A stretch of 64,000 bases of DNA from assembly GCF_022410535.1 (NCBI RefSeq), contig NZ_JAKNBL010000004.1, positions 1 to 64,000 on the forward strand, given 5' to 3'. Positions 49,886-58,931 of this stretch are shown here, in pieces. This DNA is from Pelotomaculum terephthalicicum JT. GTDB lineage: Bacteria; Bacillota; Desulfotomaculia; Desulfotomaculales; Pelotomaculaceae. Every line of letters begins with the position of its first letter. Position 1 is the stretch's first letter. The position numbers and the translations under genes were made by a program. The notes below the pieces were generated by a model. That model saw only the letters and a list, made by a program, of their open reading frames with translations, ran no database searches and was not told where the DNA came from.

Positions 49886-49920
49886 GGGGAAGCAAAAAGA
49901 ACGTTCCCCCCGCTTCCCCC
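49886..49920. repeat. short GC-rich element, right copy
   Basis: GGGGAAGCAAAAAGAACGTT plus CCCC at 49886-49909, followed by CGCTTCCCCC, forms GGGGGAAG/CTTCCCCC arms. It is the inverted counterpart of 49025-49047 on the other side of the AAA ATPase gene, with one base difference (extra T). Confidence 0.75.
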
Positions 49921-49928
49921 TTTTACCT

Positions 49929-52328
49929 CTATTTTATTTCCAGTGTCCCTATTTCCGCCAGGTCGCTTAAACTGTTGGCCTTAATATATCTTCCCGACAG
50001 GGTATACAGCACGTCATTGATATATATAATCCTGTCGACGTTCTTGTCGCTGTCGTACCAGTAGCTGCCCGCCTTCTTGTAGTCCTCGTCCGAAAGGTGA
50101 GTGATCCGTCCCTTGAGGGCGAAGCCGTTGTCCAGGTCAATGTTATAGACGTAAGCGCCCTGGTAAACAAACTGACCGTATGCGGGGAAGCCATCCCGCA
50201 CTTCGCCGCCGTTTACCTCCATGAGGCTGACGGGGAAGGCCAGCAGGTTCTTATCCTTGGAGAACAGCAAGGCCTTATGATTGCGCAGCAATTCGGAATC
50301 AGTGCCCCGGTCGCCGATCTTCTCTTTGTACATCTCCACCGGATTGCTGACGTCCGTCACATCAAAGACGGCCATTTTCATTCCCGTGTAATACGCCACG
50401 CTGTTCGTTCCGCCGCTGTTATCGCCTTTTTGTCCAAGCTCGATTGTGTCTTTTCCGAAGCCGATGATATGGTTTTCGTCGTAGGGGTGCAGGTAGTCGC
50501 TATAGCCGGGTATTTTCAAAGCGCCCAGTATCTCAGGTTGGCCCGGGTCTCCCAAGTCAATCACGAAGAACGGATCAACTGTTTTAAACGTCACCATGTA
50601 CCCGCGGTCTCCCACGAACCGCACGGAGTAAATTTTTTCTCCCGGCGCGATATCCTCTAACTGGCCGACTACATTCAGCCCACTATCCAGAACGTAAACA
50701 TTATTCTTCGAGGTGTACTCGCCGGTGCGCCATACGTCGCCGCTGGTGGTGGCGATCCGGAAGTTATCATTGTATTCATCCATGGAAAACTGGTTTAATA
50801 TAGTTCCCGGCACTTCGCCGCCGGCAGAGTATGACAACTTTCCGTCATTCAGGGCGAACTTGTAAACCTTTGTTTTATTCCTGTCAGCAGGCTGGGAGCC
50901 GGGCAATATTTTGGCTGCACTATCTTCTAGTATGCCATAACGGTAACTCGCACTCGTCACCGCGACATACAAGTTTTTCATGGAAGCGTAGATGTTTTCA
51001 CTGGAACCAAGGTAAGTGTTCACGTCCGCTTTTTCATCCGGCCTGTCTAAATTAATGCCGGCGACAATCAGGTAATTTGGCTGCATGAAATCGGGAAAGC
51101 ATTTGATACTTGTATAATCTATATCTACATAGTCATTGCCTGTCGCCGTATCACGGTAGAAAGGTTTGGGATTCTCTATCTCTTTTTGGGGATAGTAATA
51201 AATACCCCTGTTTGCCAGCAGGTAAAACGCTTCGCCTATTTTCCGGGAAGAGACGTATCTCCCGTCCAGCTCCAGCTCGCGCACCTGTTTAATGGCCGAC
51301 TTGTCGGCGATATCATAAATAATTGCTTTTACCGTATCACGCTGATAGGGCGGCGGGTATATATCGGGACTTATTTTTTTGCTTGTTTCATCCATCGGCA
51401 TAATAATGGGACCATCCCCGCGGCTGTATGTCTGACCAATTACAATCAGGTGCCTGTCATCCACATACATTTCGTTCGGAATAAAGTTTTTATCGGTAAA
51501 ATCCAGGCTGCCGGTCATTTGCATATCTCCGGCCGGGTAAGCTTTAGCTATTACGACACGCTGATCCTTAACCAAATAAATATAGCTGCCGTCGGTTTTA
51601 ACAATATCCGCCTCGTCAACACCCTCCACCTGGACATTTGTTCTGGAATAGTCGCTGCCGGAAGCATTAGCGAGAGACTGCGCCGTATCCGCCGACTTTG
51701 CCGACTCCGGCGCCGCCCCCGTAACCGCGGGGGCGTTTTTCATCACTCTCTGGTCATAGCCTGCTTCAGTCTGTAAATTAGCTAAAAGACTTTTTAAGTT
51801 TTCATACGTGCCTACTACCGGGAGGTCGTTGGCTTTTGAAGGCGGTGCGGGCAAGTCGCCGGGAGGTCCGATTAAAATTGCTTGAGCTGTCTCATCCCAC
51901 TCCACCTCATACTGCAAAGCTTCAGCCAGCCAGCGGGCGGGTATGAACACCCGGTCGGACACGGCCAAGGGAGCAACATCCATCGAACGCTCCTCTTCAC
52001 CCACGTACAACAACTGGCTGCCCACGGTCATCCGTATCACAGCAGCGTCCGTGGTAAAAGCAACTGTCTGCGACGCGCCGTCCCAGGCGATACCTTCATC
52101 CGGAACCCCCAAGGCGCGGCCGAGGTAGCGCACCGGAACGTATACCCGGCCATCCCGGGTAAATGGGGCGACATCCATTGTAATCGTTTGGCCGTCGCTG
52201 ATATACATTTTCTGGTTAACTAAAAAAGTTGCCTGATGCTGCTCCATGGCGCTGCCTTTTGGCTGAAGCCAGGGGATAAAAATAACTGCCAGGGCCAGAA
52301 CTACAATTAGGACAATAAATTTTTTCAT
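49929..52328 (-). CDS. secreted beta-propeller protein with two stalk (copper amine oxidase-like) domains
   Basis: A 799-residue exported protein. An N-terminal signal or anchor (IVLIVVLALAVIFIPWL) is followed by two copper-amine-oxidase N-domain repeats (about residues 35-150, RDGRVYVPVRYLGRALG and SDRVFIPARWLAEALQYEVE), a linker, and a PF09826-type beta-propeller from about 200 to the end (TNVQVEGVDEADIVKTDGSY is the hallmark). Functions of this family are not settled; it is surface-exposed and may bind wall polymers or ions. A predicted ECF promoter precedes it (52363-52391), with AAGAGGT before the ATG at 52328. Confidence 0.85.
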   Translation of the reverse strand: MKKFIVLIVVLALAVIFIPWLQPKGSAMEQHQATFLVNQKMYISDGQTITMDVAPFTRDGRVYVPVRYLGRALGVPDEGIAWDGASQTVAFTTDAAVIRMTVGSQLLYVGEEERSMDVAPLAVSDRVFIPARWLAEALQYEVEWDETAQAILIGPPGDLPAPPSKANDLPVVGTYENLKSLLANLQTEAGYDQRVMKNAPAVTGAAPESAKSADTAQSLANASGSDYSRTNVQVEGVDEADIVKTDGSYIYLVKDQRVVIAKAYPAGDMQMTGSLDFTDKNFIPNEMYVDDRHLIVIGQTYSRGDGPIIMPMDETSKKISPDIYPPPYQRDTVKAIIYDIADKSAIKQVRELELDGRYVSSRKIGEAFYLLANRGIYYYPQKEIENPKPFYRDTATGNDYVDIDYTSIKCFPDFMQPNYLIVAGINLDRPDEKADVNTYLGSSENIYASMKNLYVAVTSASYRYGILEDSAAKILPGSQPADRNKTKVYKFALNDGKLSYSAGGEVPGTILNQFSMDEYNDNFRIATTSGDVWRTGEYTSKNNVYVLDSGLNVVGQLEDIAPGEKIYSVRFVGDRGYMVTFKTVDPFFVIDLGDPGQPEILGALKIPGYSDYLHPYDENHIIGFGKDTIELGQKGDNSGGTNSVAYYTGMKMAVFDVTDVSNPVEMYKEKIGDRGTDSELLRNHKALLFSKDKNLLAFPVSLMEVNGGEVRDGFPAYGQFVYQGAYVYNIDLDNGFALKGRITHLSDEDYKKAGSYWYDSDKNVDRIIYINDVLYTLSGRYIKANSLSDLAEIGTLEIK

Positions 52329-52362
52329 AGAAAAACCTCTTTCATTTTTTAATTTTAAATTA

Positions 52363-52391
52363 TTAGACGTTAATCATGAAATAAAGGTTCA
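52363..52391 (-). promoter_or_regulatory. predicted ECF-sigma promoter of the beta-propeller gene
   Basis: On the minus strand TGAACC (52391-52386), 16-base spacer, CGTCTAA (52369-52363). Transcription would start about 30 bases before the ATG at 52328. This is the best match to the ECF consensus of the three sites in the window. Confidence 0.65.
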
Positions 52392-52584
52392 TCAACATTT
52401 TCCAAAAAGGCGGCAACAAAGCTGAAAACTCTTTTAGTATAGTCAGCTCGATCTTCTTTGGATTTTATAAACCGGCGTGAAAAAATTGTGAATTCATGGA
52501 ATTTATGATATTATTCAAAAAATCCATGTATGAGTTGAAGCATAGAGAGAGAATTGCTGATTAATTTTTCTAAGGGGAATTCCG

Positions 52585-53703
52585 ATGGGACATATCGCAA
52601 ATGACAAAGAAGAGGTTTACATGGCGCTGGCTGAACGATTGCATAAGAATCCGGTGGGAGCGCCCGTAAACGAGGTTCTGATGGAAATTCTCCACCGCCT
52701 CTATACCGAGGGCGAGGCCATGGTGGGCAGTAAATTTCCCATGGTTCCTATAAGGTTGAATAAGATTGCCGCTATCACCGGAATAAAAGAAGAAACGTTA
52801 AAAGAAACACTGGACAGTATGTCCGACAAGGGGCTTGTGCAGGAGCTGCCCGCGAAGAAAGGTACCTACTATATGCTGACCCCGATGGTGGTAGGCTTTT
52901 TTGAGTTTACCTTCATGCGGGTGAGAGACGAGATAAAAAACATGAGGGAACTGGCAGAACTATTCGAAAGATATTTTCGCAGGCCTGAAGTTGGGGAAGA
53001 GTTCACCGGCACCGCTACCAAGTTGATGAAGGCGCTGGTATATGAAAGCCTGATCCCGGCTATAGTGGAAACAGAGGTTTTAAGCTACGAGAAGGCTTCT
53101 GAAATCATCCGCCAGTCCGGCAGGGGGGCGCTGTCCTTATGTGCGTGCCGTCACAAGGCAAGCCACCTGGGCAGGACTTGTGACGCCGGCGCGCCTATGG
53201 AAACGTGTACCACCCTGGGTGACACTGCAGACTGGCTTGTAAGCCGGGGTATGGCCAGACCGGCCGCTGTGGACGAACTGCTGCAGGTGCTGGACCAAAC
53301 AGAAAAACTGGGGCTGGTCCATCTAGGAGATAATGTGCTTAACCAGCCGGCTTACCTCTGCCACTGCTGCGGCTGCTGCTGCGAGGCCCTGCGTCCCACC
53401 AGGAAGCATGGAAAATTGTTCGCGCACCCCAGTAATTTCATCCCGGCTCTAGACCAGGATGGTTGTTCCGCGTGCGGTACCTGCGCCGATAGCTGCCAGA
53501 TTAAAGTCATTACCATGCGCGATGACGGAAGCGGGGTTGAAGTGCCGGAGATTAATAAGGAAACCTGTATTGGATGCGGCGTTTGCGCCTCCGCCTGTCC
53601 GAACGGCGCGCTGACCATGTCCCGCAGGCCGGTTTTGCACGTTCCCCCGAAGAATAAAATGGAGCTATTTACCCGCATTGCCAGAGAAAAGGGCAAAATT
53701 TAA
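52585..53703 (+). CDS. winged-helix 4Fe-4S ferredoxin-domain protein
   Basis: A 372-residue protein with an unusual order. An N-terminal winged-helix-like region (about residues 20-100, VNEVLMEILHRLYTEGEAMV, IRLNKIAAITGIKEETLKET) is followed by a helical middle part, then a cysteine-rich segment (LSLCACRHKASHLGRTCD and YLCHCCGCCCEAL). The C-terminal part has two 4Fe-4S motifs, CSACGTCADSC and CIGCGVCASACP. Proteins of this layout occur in anaerobes, and their redox partner is not known. Start ATG 52585 has AAGGGGA upstream; an ATG 12 codons later is possible. A redox-sensing regulator or an electron carrier are both possible. Confidence 0.75.
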   Translation: MGHIANDKEEVYMALAERLHKNPVGAPVNEVLMEILHRLYTEGEAMVGSKFPMVPIRLNKIAAITGIKEETLKETLDSMSDKGLVQELPAKKGTYYMLTPMVVGFFEFTFMRVRDEIKNMRELAELFERYFRRPEVGEEFTGTATKLMKALVYESLIPAIVETEVLSYEKASEIIRQSGRGALSLCACRHKASHLGRTCDAGAPMETCTTLGDTADWLVSRGMARPAAVDELLQVLDQTEKLGLVHLGDNVLNQPAYLCHCCGCCCEALRPTRKHGKLFAHPSNFIPALDQDGCSACGTCADSCQIKVITMRDDGSGVEVPEINKETCIGCGVCASACPNGALTMSRRPVLHVPPKNKMELFTRIAREKGKI

Positions 53704-53793
53704 ACTAAGAATTATTATAATGGAAAAATATTTACAGCATACCTTCCTCCCTATCCATTTTTAACTCTATACTTTATATCGATCGCTGCACCC

Positions 53794-56439
53794 TCAGTTT
53801 TGTTCGTTAGACAACAACTTCGCAAATCGCCTTTTATTCAGAGCTGCTGCTGTTGTTTTATAAAGCTGGATTACCACCAGCGGGATCAGGGCAAAGCCAG
53901 CCACCAGGTGCAATTCGTTTTTTATTGCGGGATATACGTCAAATATGCCCTGAAAGGCTGGAACTATGAGTGCGGTTGTAAGTAAGGCCGCGCCAATAAA
54001 CAGGGCAGCCCACTGGTATTTGTTTGTAAATATTCCTATTTTATAAAGCGGCAGCCTGGAACGGCAGTTTAAGCCGTGAAATAGCCGGGCCAGAGACAAG
54101 GTGGAAAAGGCCATGGTGCTGCCAAGTCCGACACCTTCTTTATACAGGCCGTAATAAAAAGCGGCAATCGTGCTGGCGGCAATTACGGCACCCTCCAGAA
54201 ATATTTTCGCAAGAAAGTTTTTGGTCAGAATCGGCTCATTGATGTTCCTGGGTTTTTCGCTCATGGTGTCTTTATTGTGCGGCTCCAGACCCAGCGCAAT
54301 AGCTGGCATGGAATCGGTAAGCAAATTAATAAAAAGGAGATGCACAGCCGTAAACGGCAGGGGCAGGTGCGCCACCGAAGTATATAAAACGGCCAGTATA
54401 CCGGCCATATTCCCCGACAGGAGGAACTTAATGGAGTTTTTAATATTGGTATAAATGCTCCTGCCGTTGGAAACCGCTTTGACAATAGTAGCGAAGTTGT
54501 CGTCCGTCAGCACCATATCAGACGCTTCCTTGGCCACCTCGGTACCTACTTTTCCCATGGCTATGCCGATGTTGGCCTGCTTGAGCGCGGGCGCGTCGTT
54601 AACCCCGTCGCCAGTCATGGCCACTACAAGGCCTTTTTCCTGCCAGGCCTTGACAATCCTTATTTTATGTTCCGGTGATACGCGGGCATAAACTGAAATG
54701 TTGTTTATGGCGGAACTGAGCTGTTCGTCGGTAAGCTTGTCCAATTCGTAGCCTTCCATGGCCTCTTTTTCATCTTTTAATATGCCGATTTCCCTGGCAA
54801 TGGCCGAGGCGGTGATCTTGTGGTCGCCGGTAATCATAACGGGCTTTATGCCGGCTTTGACACAATCCATGACCGCTTTCGCGGACTCTTCACGCGGCGG
54901 GTCAATCATGGCCACCAGACCCAGGAGGGTAAGACCGTCTTCATCTGACAGCATTAATTCCCGGCGGTCCTCGATAACCTTATAAGCAATGGCCAGAATA
55001 CGCAGCCCTTCTCGGGAAAGGTTCAGGTTAACCTGCTCCATGCCGTCCAGGTCTTGCCTGGTGGCGGTGCGCGCACCGGCAGGGGCGGCGATACTCTTGC
55101 TTCTTTTTATGATTACATCAAAGGCGCCCTTGGTAATCATAAAAAGGCGGCCTTTTCTTTCATGCAGGGTGCTCATCATCTTACGGTCGGAGTCAAACGG
55201 CAGTTCCGCAATACGGGGGGAGGCAGATCTTATAGCGGCCTCAGCAAGGTCATATCGCGCGGCCATATCGTTCAAGGCCACTTCGGTGGGGTCGCCAATA
55301 GACTGGCCGTTTTGAGTCACTGCGTCATTGCAGAGTACGCTCATTTCAACCAGGTCGCGGGTTAAGGGGTGGTTTAGGTCCAGTTCTTTTGCGGATACTG
55401 TGTTGCCGGCCACATGAATTTTTGATACAACCATTTTATTCTGGGTTAAAGTGCCTGTTTTATCCGAGCAGATTACCGAGACGCTGCCCAGGCTTTCCAC
55501 TGCCTGAAGCTTTCTGATGATGGCGTTTTCCTTGGCCATTTTTTGTGTGCCGATAGCCAGTACAATGGTTACAATAGAGCTCAAGGCCTCAGGAATCGCC
55601 GCCACCGCAAGCGCCACCGCGAACATAAAGGACTCGCCCAAGCCATAGTCCCTGACCACATTTATAACAAAAATAATGGCACAAAGCCCGATGATGACAA
55701 AGGCCAGTTTCTTGCCAAAGGCGTCCAGACTTACCTGCAGCGGGGTTAGCTTCTCTTTGGCAGTTTCCAGCAGAGACGCGATTTTACCCAGTTCAGTATG
55801 CATCCCCGTGGCGGTGACCACCGCCACGGCACGGCCATAGGTGATCAGACTGCCGGTAAAGGCCATATTCTTTCTATCGGCAACCGGCACCTCCACTGCG
55901 TCAATTTTTTCATCGGACTTGGCGACGCTTACGGATTCACCGGTCAATGAGCTTTCATTTGCCTGCAGGCTGTGATTCTCAATAATCCTGCAGTCAGCGC
56001 TGACATAGTCTCCGGCTTCCAGGTACATAATATCGCCGACGACTACTTCACGCGACGGTATTTCCACTTTGTAGCCGTTGCGCAATACCCGGGCCAGCGG
56101 AGATGCCAGCGCCTTCAAGCTTTCCAGGGATCTTTCCGCCTTCACATGTTGCACTGTGCCCAGAAAAGCGTTTAAAATGGTGACCGCGATGATTACCACA
56201 GCGCTTTCATAATCCCTCAGAAAAATTGACACCAGAGCGGCAACCAGCAGGATTATCACCAGAAAGTCGGTGAACTGGCTGAAAAACACGCTGAATACGC
56301 TTTTCTTTTTGGTTTCCTTCAACTCGTTATAGCCGTATTCAGACCGTATTCTATTGACATCCCTGTCATTTAACCCGTTAATGTCCGCATTCAGGAGGGC
56401 AAGCACCTGGTCAGCGGTTTTGTTGTGCAGGTTTTGCAT
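53794..56439 (-). CDS. P-type II cation-transporting ATPase (Ca2+/Mn2+ type)
   Basis: An 881-residue P2-type ATPase that pumps a divalent cation out of the cytosol. The actuator motif TGES is at residues 167-170, the phosphorylated Asp is D326 in CSDKTGTLTQ, and the hinge is TGDGVNDAPALK. The M6 helix holds NLLTDSMPAIALGLEP, close to the SERCA/PMR1 ion site. In M4 the usual PEGLP ion-binding motif reads PEALS (283-287), so the second half is altered. The gene is preceded by a yybP-ykoY riboswitch and a strong promoter, pointing to Mn2+ as a signal and perhaps as substrate. It stands alone. Confidence 0.92.
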   Translation of the reverse strand: MQNLHNKTADQVLALLNADINGLNDRDVNRIRSEYGYNELKETKKKSVFSVFFSQFTDFLVIILLVAALVSIFLRDYESAVVIIAVTILNAFLGTVQHVKAERSLESLKALASPLARVLRNGYKVEIPSREVVVGDIMYLEAGDYVSADCRIIENHSLQANESSLTGESVSVAKSDEKIDAVEVPVADRKNMAFTGSLITYGRAVAVVTATGMHTELGKIASLLETAKEKLTPLQVSLDAFGKKLAFVIIGLCAIIFVINVVRDYGLGESFMFAVALAVAAIPEALSSIVTIVLAIGTQKMAKENAIIRKLQAVESLGSVSVICSDKTGTLTQNKMVVSKIHVAGNTVSAKELDLNHPLTRDLVEMSVLCNDAVTQNGQSIGDPTEVALNDMAARYDLAEAAIRSASPRIAELPFDSDRKMMSTLHERKGRLFMITKGAFDVIIKRSKSIAAPAGARTATRQDLDGMEQVNLNLSREGLRILAIAYKVIEDRRELMLSDEDGLTLLGLVAMIDPPREESAKAVMDCVKAGIKPVMITGDHKITASAIAREIGILKDEKEAMEGYELDKLTDEQLSSAINNISVYARVSPEHKIRIVKAWQEKGLVVAMTGDGVNDAPALKQANIGIAMGKVGTEVAKEASDMVLTDDNFATIVKAVSNGRSIYTNIKNSIKFLLSGNMAGILAVLYTSVAHLPLPFTAVHLLFINLLTDSMPAIALGLEPHNKDTMSEKPRNINEPILTKNFLAKIFLEGAVIAASTIAAFYYGLYKEGVGLGSTMAFSTLSLARLFHGLNCRSRLPLYKIGIFTNKYQWAALFIGAALLTTALIVPAFQGIFDVYPAIKNELHLVAGFALIPLVVIQLYKTTAAALNKRRFAKLLSNEQN

Positions 56440-56479
56440 AAGCTGTCCACCTCATATTCATATCAGATTTAATAATCAT

Positions 56480-56533
56480 AAAAGAAAAAGACCTTTAACA
56501 TAACTCTCAATATAAGAATTATGTTAAAAGTCT
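56480..56533 (-). terminator. intrinsic terminator of the yybP-ykoY riboswitch
   Basis: On the minus strand the arms at 56533-56519 and 56503-56489 pair over 15 bases (two G-T wobbles) and are followed by TTTTTCTTTT. It is the OFF-state hairpin between the aptamer and the P-type ATPase gene. Confidence 0.8.
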
Positions 56534-56612
56534 CGTTACCTTGCGGATGCAGAACCGGGCGATCAGTCAACCGTGATGACGGCTATGCAAATACTAACTA
56601 CTCCCTTTTAAC
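56530..56612 (-). promoter_or_regulatory. yybP-ykoY (Mn2+-sensing) riboswitch aptamer
   Basis: The minus strand reads AAAAGGGAGTAGTTAG, then GCCGTCATCACGGTTGACTG, GCCCGGTTCTGCA and GCAAGGTAACGAGAC. These match the yybP-ykoY pattern (GGGGAGUA entry, CGUCA, CCGGG, and the A-rich GCAAGGUA loop). In characterised members Mn2+ binding raises expression of exporters, including P-type ATPases. The downstream gene is such an ATPase. Confidence 0.8.
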
Positions 56613-56619
56613 AATAAAT

Positions 56620-56647
56620 ATTATAGCCGTATTTAAATTAAAGTCAA
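56620..56647 (-). promoter_or_regulatory. sigma-A promoter of the P-type ATPase transcript
   Basis: Minus strand TTGACT (56647-56642), 16-base spacer, TATAAT (56625-56620). The start would fall near 56613, exactly at the first bases of the riboswitch aptamer. The rest of the 56440-57011 gene-free stretch shows only a short plus-strand frame near 56961-57104 that overlaps the next gene and is not supported. Confidence 0.8.
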
Positions 56648-57011
56648 TATAAAATAAAGGAAACATGTTTACATAAGGTAGCAAACTCAACAAAATAGTA
56701 CGGTGACTGTTTCATATCATTTACACAATCACTTAATGCTTTGATTCAAAAACTCTTTAATCCATGAATTGAATCAAAGTACTTCCACAATAATTAGTTT
56801 ATACCTTTTCAACTAGTAACAGGATATTCTATATCCTCGGTCCTTTTGGCATCCACTATATAGCTTGCGCATACTGGCACACATGTCTGTCAGTTTTCGC
56901 GTTCGCATGAATTCTGCAAGTGCTGCCTGCTCAAAGGGAGGATTTTAAACATCAACGTGTCTGCGCAAGTCGCGCCACTGGTTGTGGAATTTGTGAGGCA
57001 AGGGTTGACAA

Positions 57012-58166
57012 TCAAGGTTGAAAGTGAATGGTGGTATCCACTATCTCCGGCGTGCTGCCTATTCGAATCGGCGGACCCCAGGTGCCAAAGCCGCACGAAA
57101 CAATAATCTGGAAATCTCCCTTACGCAGGTACCCCCAGTCCTGTTCGAATATTCTTTGGGTGATTAGATTATACGGAAACAGCTGCCCGTGGTGGGTATG
57201 TCCCGAGAGCTGCAAATCCACGCCCTGCTCCTGCCCTTCCTCTAAATGGGACGGCTGGTGGTCCATTAAAATTACCGGCAAGGAGTGATCCACTCCTTCC
57301 ATCACCACGGATAACTCCTGGCGGCCCTTACCATTGTAGCGTCCCCCGGCACTTTCGTCCCGGCCCACGATATAAAAGCTCTCGTCCACCTTCACATAAT
57401 CATCGCGCAGCACTGTTATCCCGGCTTCTTGCAAATGGTGAAACGCTTCTTCCGCATGTCCCCCGATATATTCGTGATTGCCAAACACAGCATATGTGCC
57501 ATACTTTGGTTTTAGCATGCGCAATACGTCAGGCATCTTTTGCTCGACAAAAGGACCGATATTTTCGTCGATGATATCTCCCGGAAGCAAAACCAGATCC
57601 GGATTCTGGCTATTGATCCTGTTTACCAGGTTCATGAGCCTGCCGTTATTAACAATTTTCCCCAGGTGAATATCGGATACCATAACCACATGCAACTGGC
57701 TCAAACTCCCCGCCGGCTTCGCAATGTCAATTTCATAATGACGAAGCTGCGGGTTTCTGGAATTCCATGCTCCGTAAATAATAATACCTGCTACCAGTAA
57801 AGAAACAGCCAGCCCGGCAGCCGCCGGATGATGTTTCAGGCCTTCCGGCAAAAAACCGAGCCAACGATCAGCCAGACGGATCAGATCGATAACAATCAAA
57901 GTGAAAAACAAGTAATTCATAGCGGCCAGCCAGTATGAGCCGACTATAGTAAAGCCGTCGCAGACTGCGGCGGGCAAATACTTTTCGCCTAATCTGCCCG
58001 CGAGATATGAAAAAGCCAGCAAGAAGAATAAGAGCCAGTATATTTTCCCGTAGCCGTAAGGAATCAACCTGCCGAAAGCCTGCCATCCGCGCAGTCCGAT
58101 ATAATAATTAACCGCCCCAAAAATCGCAATGAAAACACCGATAAAAATTGCAAATTGTACTTTCAT
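57012..58166 (-). CDS. membrane-anchored metallophosphoesterase
   Basis: A 384-residue protein with four to five N-terminal membrane helices (residues 1-130) and a calcineurin-like phosphoesterase domain. The metal ligands are in MVSDIHLGKIV (D and H), LLPGDIIDE, VFGNHEYIGGHAEEA and the closing SGHTHHGQLFP with GFGTWGPPIRIG. This arrangement is that of YaeI/YkuE-type enzymes. Those act on UDP-sugar lipids or phospholipid-type phosphodiesters at the membrane, but the substrate here is not shown. It follows the OmpR regulator gene by 45 bases in the same direction. Confidence 0.88.
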   Translation of the reverse strand: MKVQFAIFIGVFIAIFGAVNYYIGLRGWQAFGRLIPYGYGKIYWLLFFLLAFSYLAGRLGEKYLPAAVCDGFTIVGSYWLAAMNYLFFTLIVIDLIRLADRWLGFLPEGLKHHPAAAGLAVSLLVAGIIIYGAWNSRNPQLRHYEIDIAKPAGSLSQLHVVMVSDIHLGKIVNNGRLMNLVNRINSQNPDLVLLPGDIIDENIGPFVEQKMPDVLRMLKPKYGTYAVFGNHEYIGGHAEEAFHHLQEAGITVLRDDYVKVDESFYIVGRDESAGGRYNGKGRQELSVVMEGVDHSLPVILMDHQPSHLEEGQEQGVDLQLSGHTHHGQLFPYNLITQRIFEQDWGYLRKGDFQIIVSCGFGTWGPPIRIGSTPEIVDTTIHFQP

Positions 58167-58211
58167 GTATTACTCCTCAAAAAATGCAGCCTAATTACCG
58201 TCCTTCCCGCA

Positions 58212-58913
58212 TTAGAGGTCCCGGCAAGCGCTCGTCAGCCTGTATCCGGTTCCCCGCAGCGTTTCGATGAATTCCGGGTTCGACGGGTCTTTTTCAATCT
58301 TTTTTCTTATTTTTTGAATATGCACTGCTACTGTTGCCGTATCCCCATAGTTGTCGTCCCCCCAGATGGCTGTCAGAAGATGCTCTTTTGAAAACACCAT
58401 GTTCGGATGAGAAGCGAGAAACAGCAGAAGCTCGTATTCCTTCGCAGTCATTTGCACTTCCCTGCCGTTGACAGATACCTGGTGGGATGCCGTATTGATT
58501 TCCAGCCCCCCGTGGGTGATCACTTCGGTGGATATAACGTTGCCCTTGAGCCGCTCATACCTTTTGATATGGGACTTGATCCTGGCCACCAGTTCACCGG
58601 GGCTGAACGGTTCTGTCATATAATCGTCGGCTCCGTACTCCAACCCCCTGATTTTGCTGATATCTTCGCCCTTGGCTGAAACAACCACCACCGGAACATC
58701 CAGTCTTTCCCGGACCTCTTTAATTATCTCATATCCGTCCTTGCCGGGCAGCATCAGATCCACAATGACAAGATCATAGTTGCCGGTAAGCGCCCTTTTC
58801 AGCCCCCGGGCTCCATCCTGGACGATGTCGGCCTTGAACCCGTTCAACTGGAGATAGTCCCTTTCCAACTCGGCAATATTAAGATCATCCTCAATGATCA
58901 AAATGTGTTTCAT
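58212..58913 (-). CDS. OmpR/PhoB-family response regulator
   Basis: A 233-residue two-component response regulator. The receiver domain begins HILIIEDDLNIAELERDYLQ and has the phospho-acceptor Asp in VIVDLMLPGKDGYE, the conserved Thr/Ser in VVVVSAKGED, and Lys replaced by an Arg/Glu-rich segment near GADDYMTEPFSPGELVARI. The C-terminal winged helix contains MTAKEYELLLFLASHPNMVF and TVAVHIQKIRKKIE. ATG 58913 has GGAAGGTGG upstream. It lies 19 bases after the histidine kinase reading frame, whose gene is broken by a frameshift. Confidence 0.95.
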   Translation of the reverse strand: MKHILIIEDDLNIAELERDYLQLNGFKADIVQDGARGLKRALTGNYDLVIVDLMLPGKDGYEIIKEVRERLDVPVVVVSAKGEDISKIRGLEYGADDYMTEPFSPGELVARIKSHIKRYERLKGNVISTEVITHGGLEINTASHQVSVNGREVQMTAKEYELLLFLASHPNMVFSKEHLLTAIWGDDNYGDTATVAVHIQKIRKKIEKDPSNPEFIETLRGTGYRLTSACRDL

Positions 58914-58931
58914 CGCGGCCACCTTCCCAGC

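Noticed and set aside
56890-57104. short coding-like frames on both strands upstream of the metallophosphoesterase end
   Set aside because: They overlap the end of that gene, are under 70 codons and have no family match; a tenuous plus-strand segment is mentioned only in the promoter entry.
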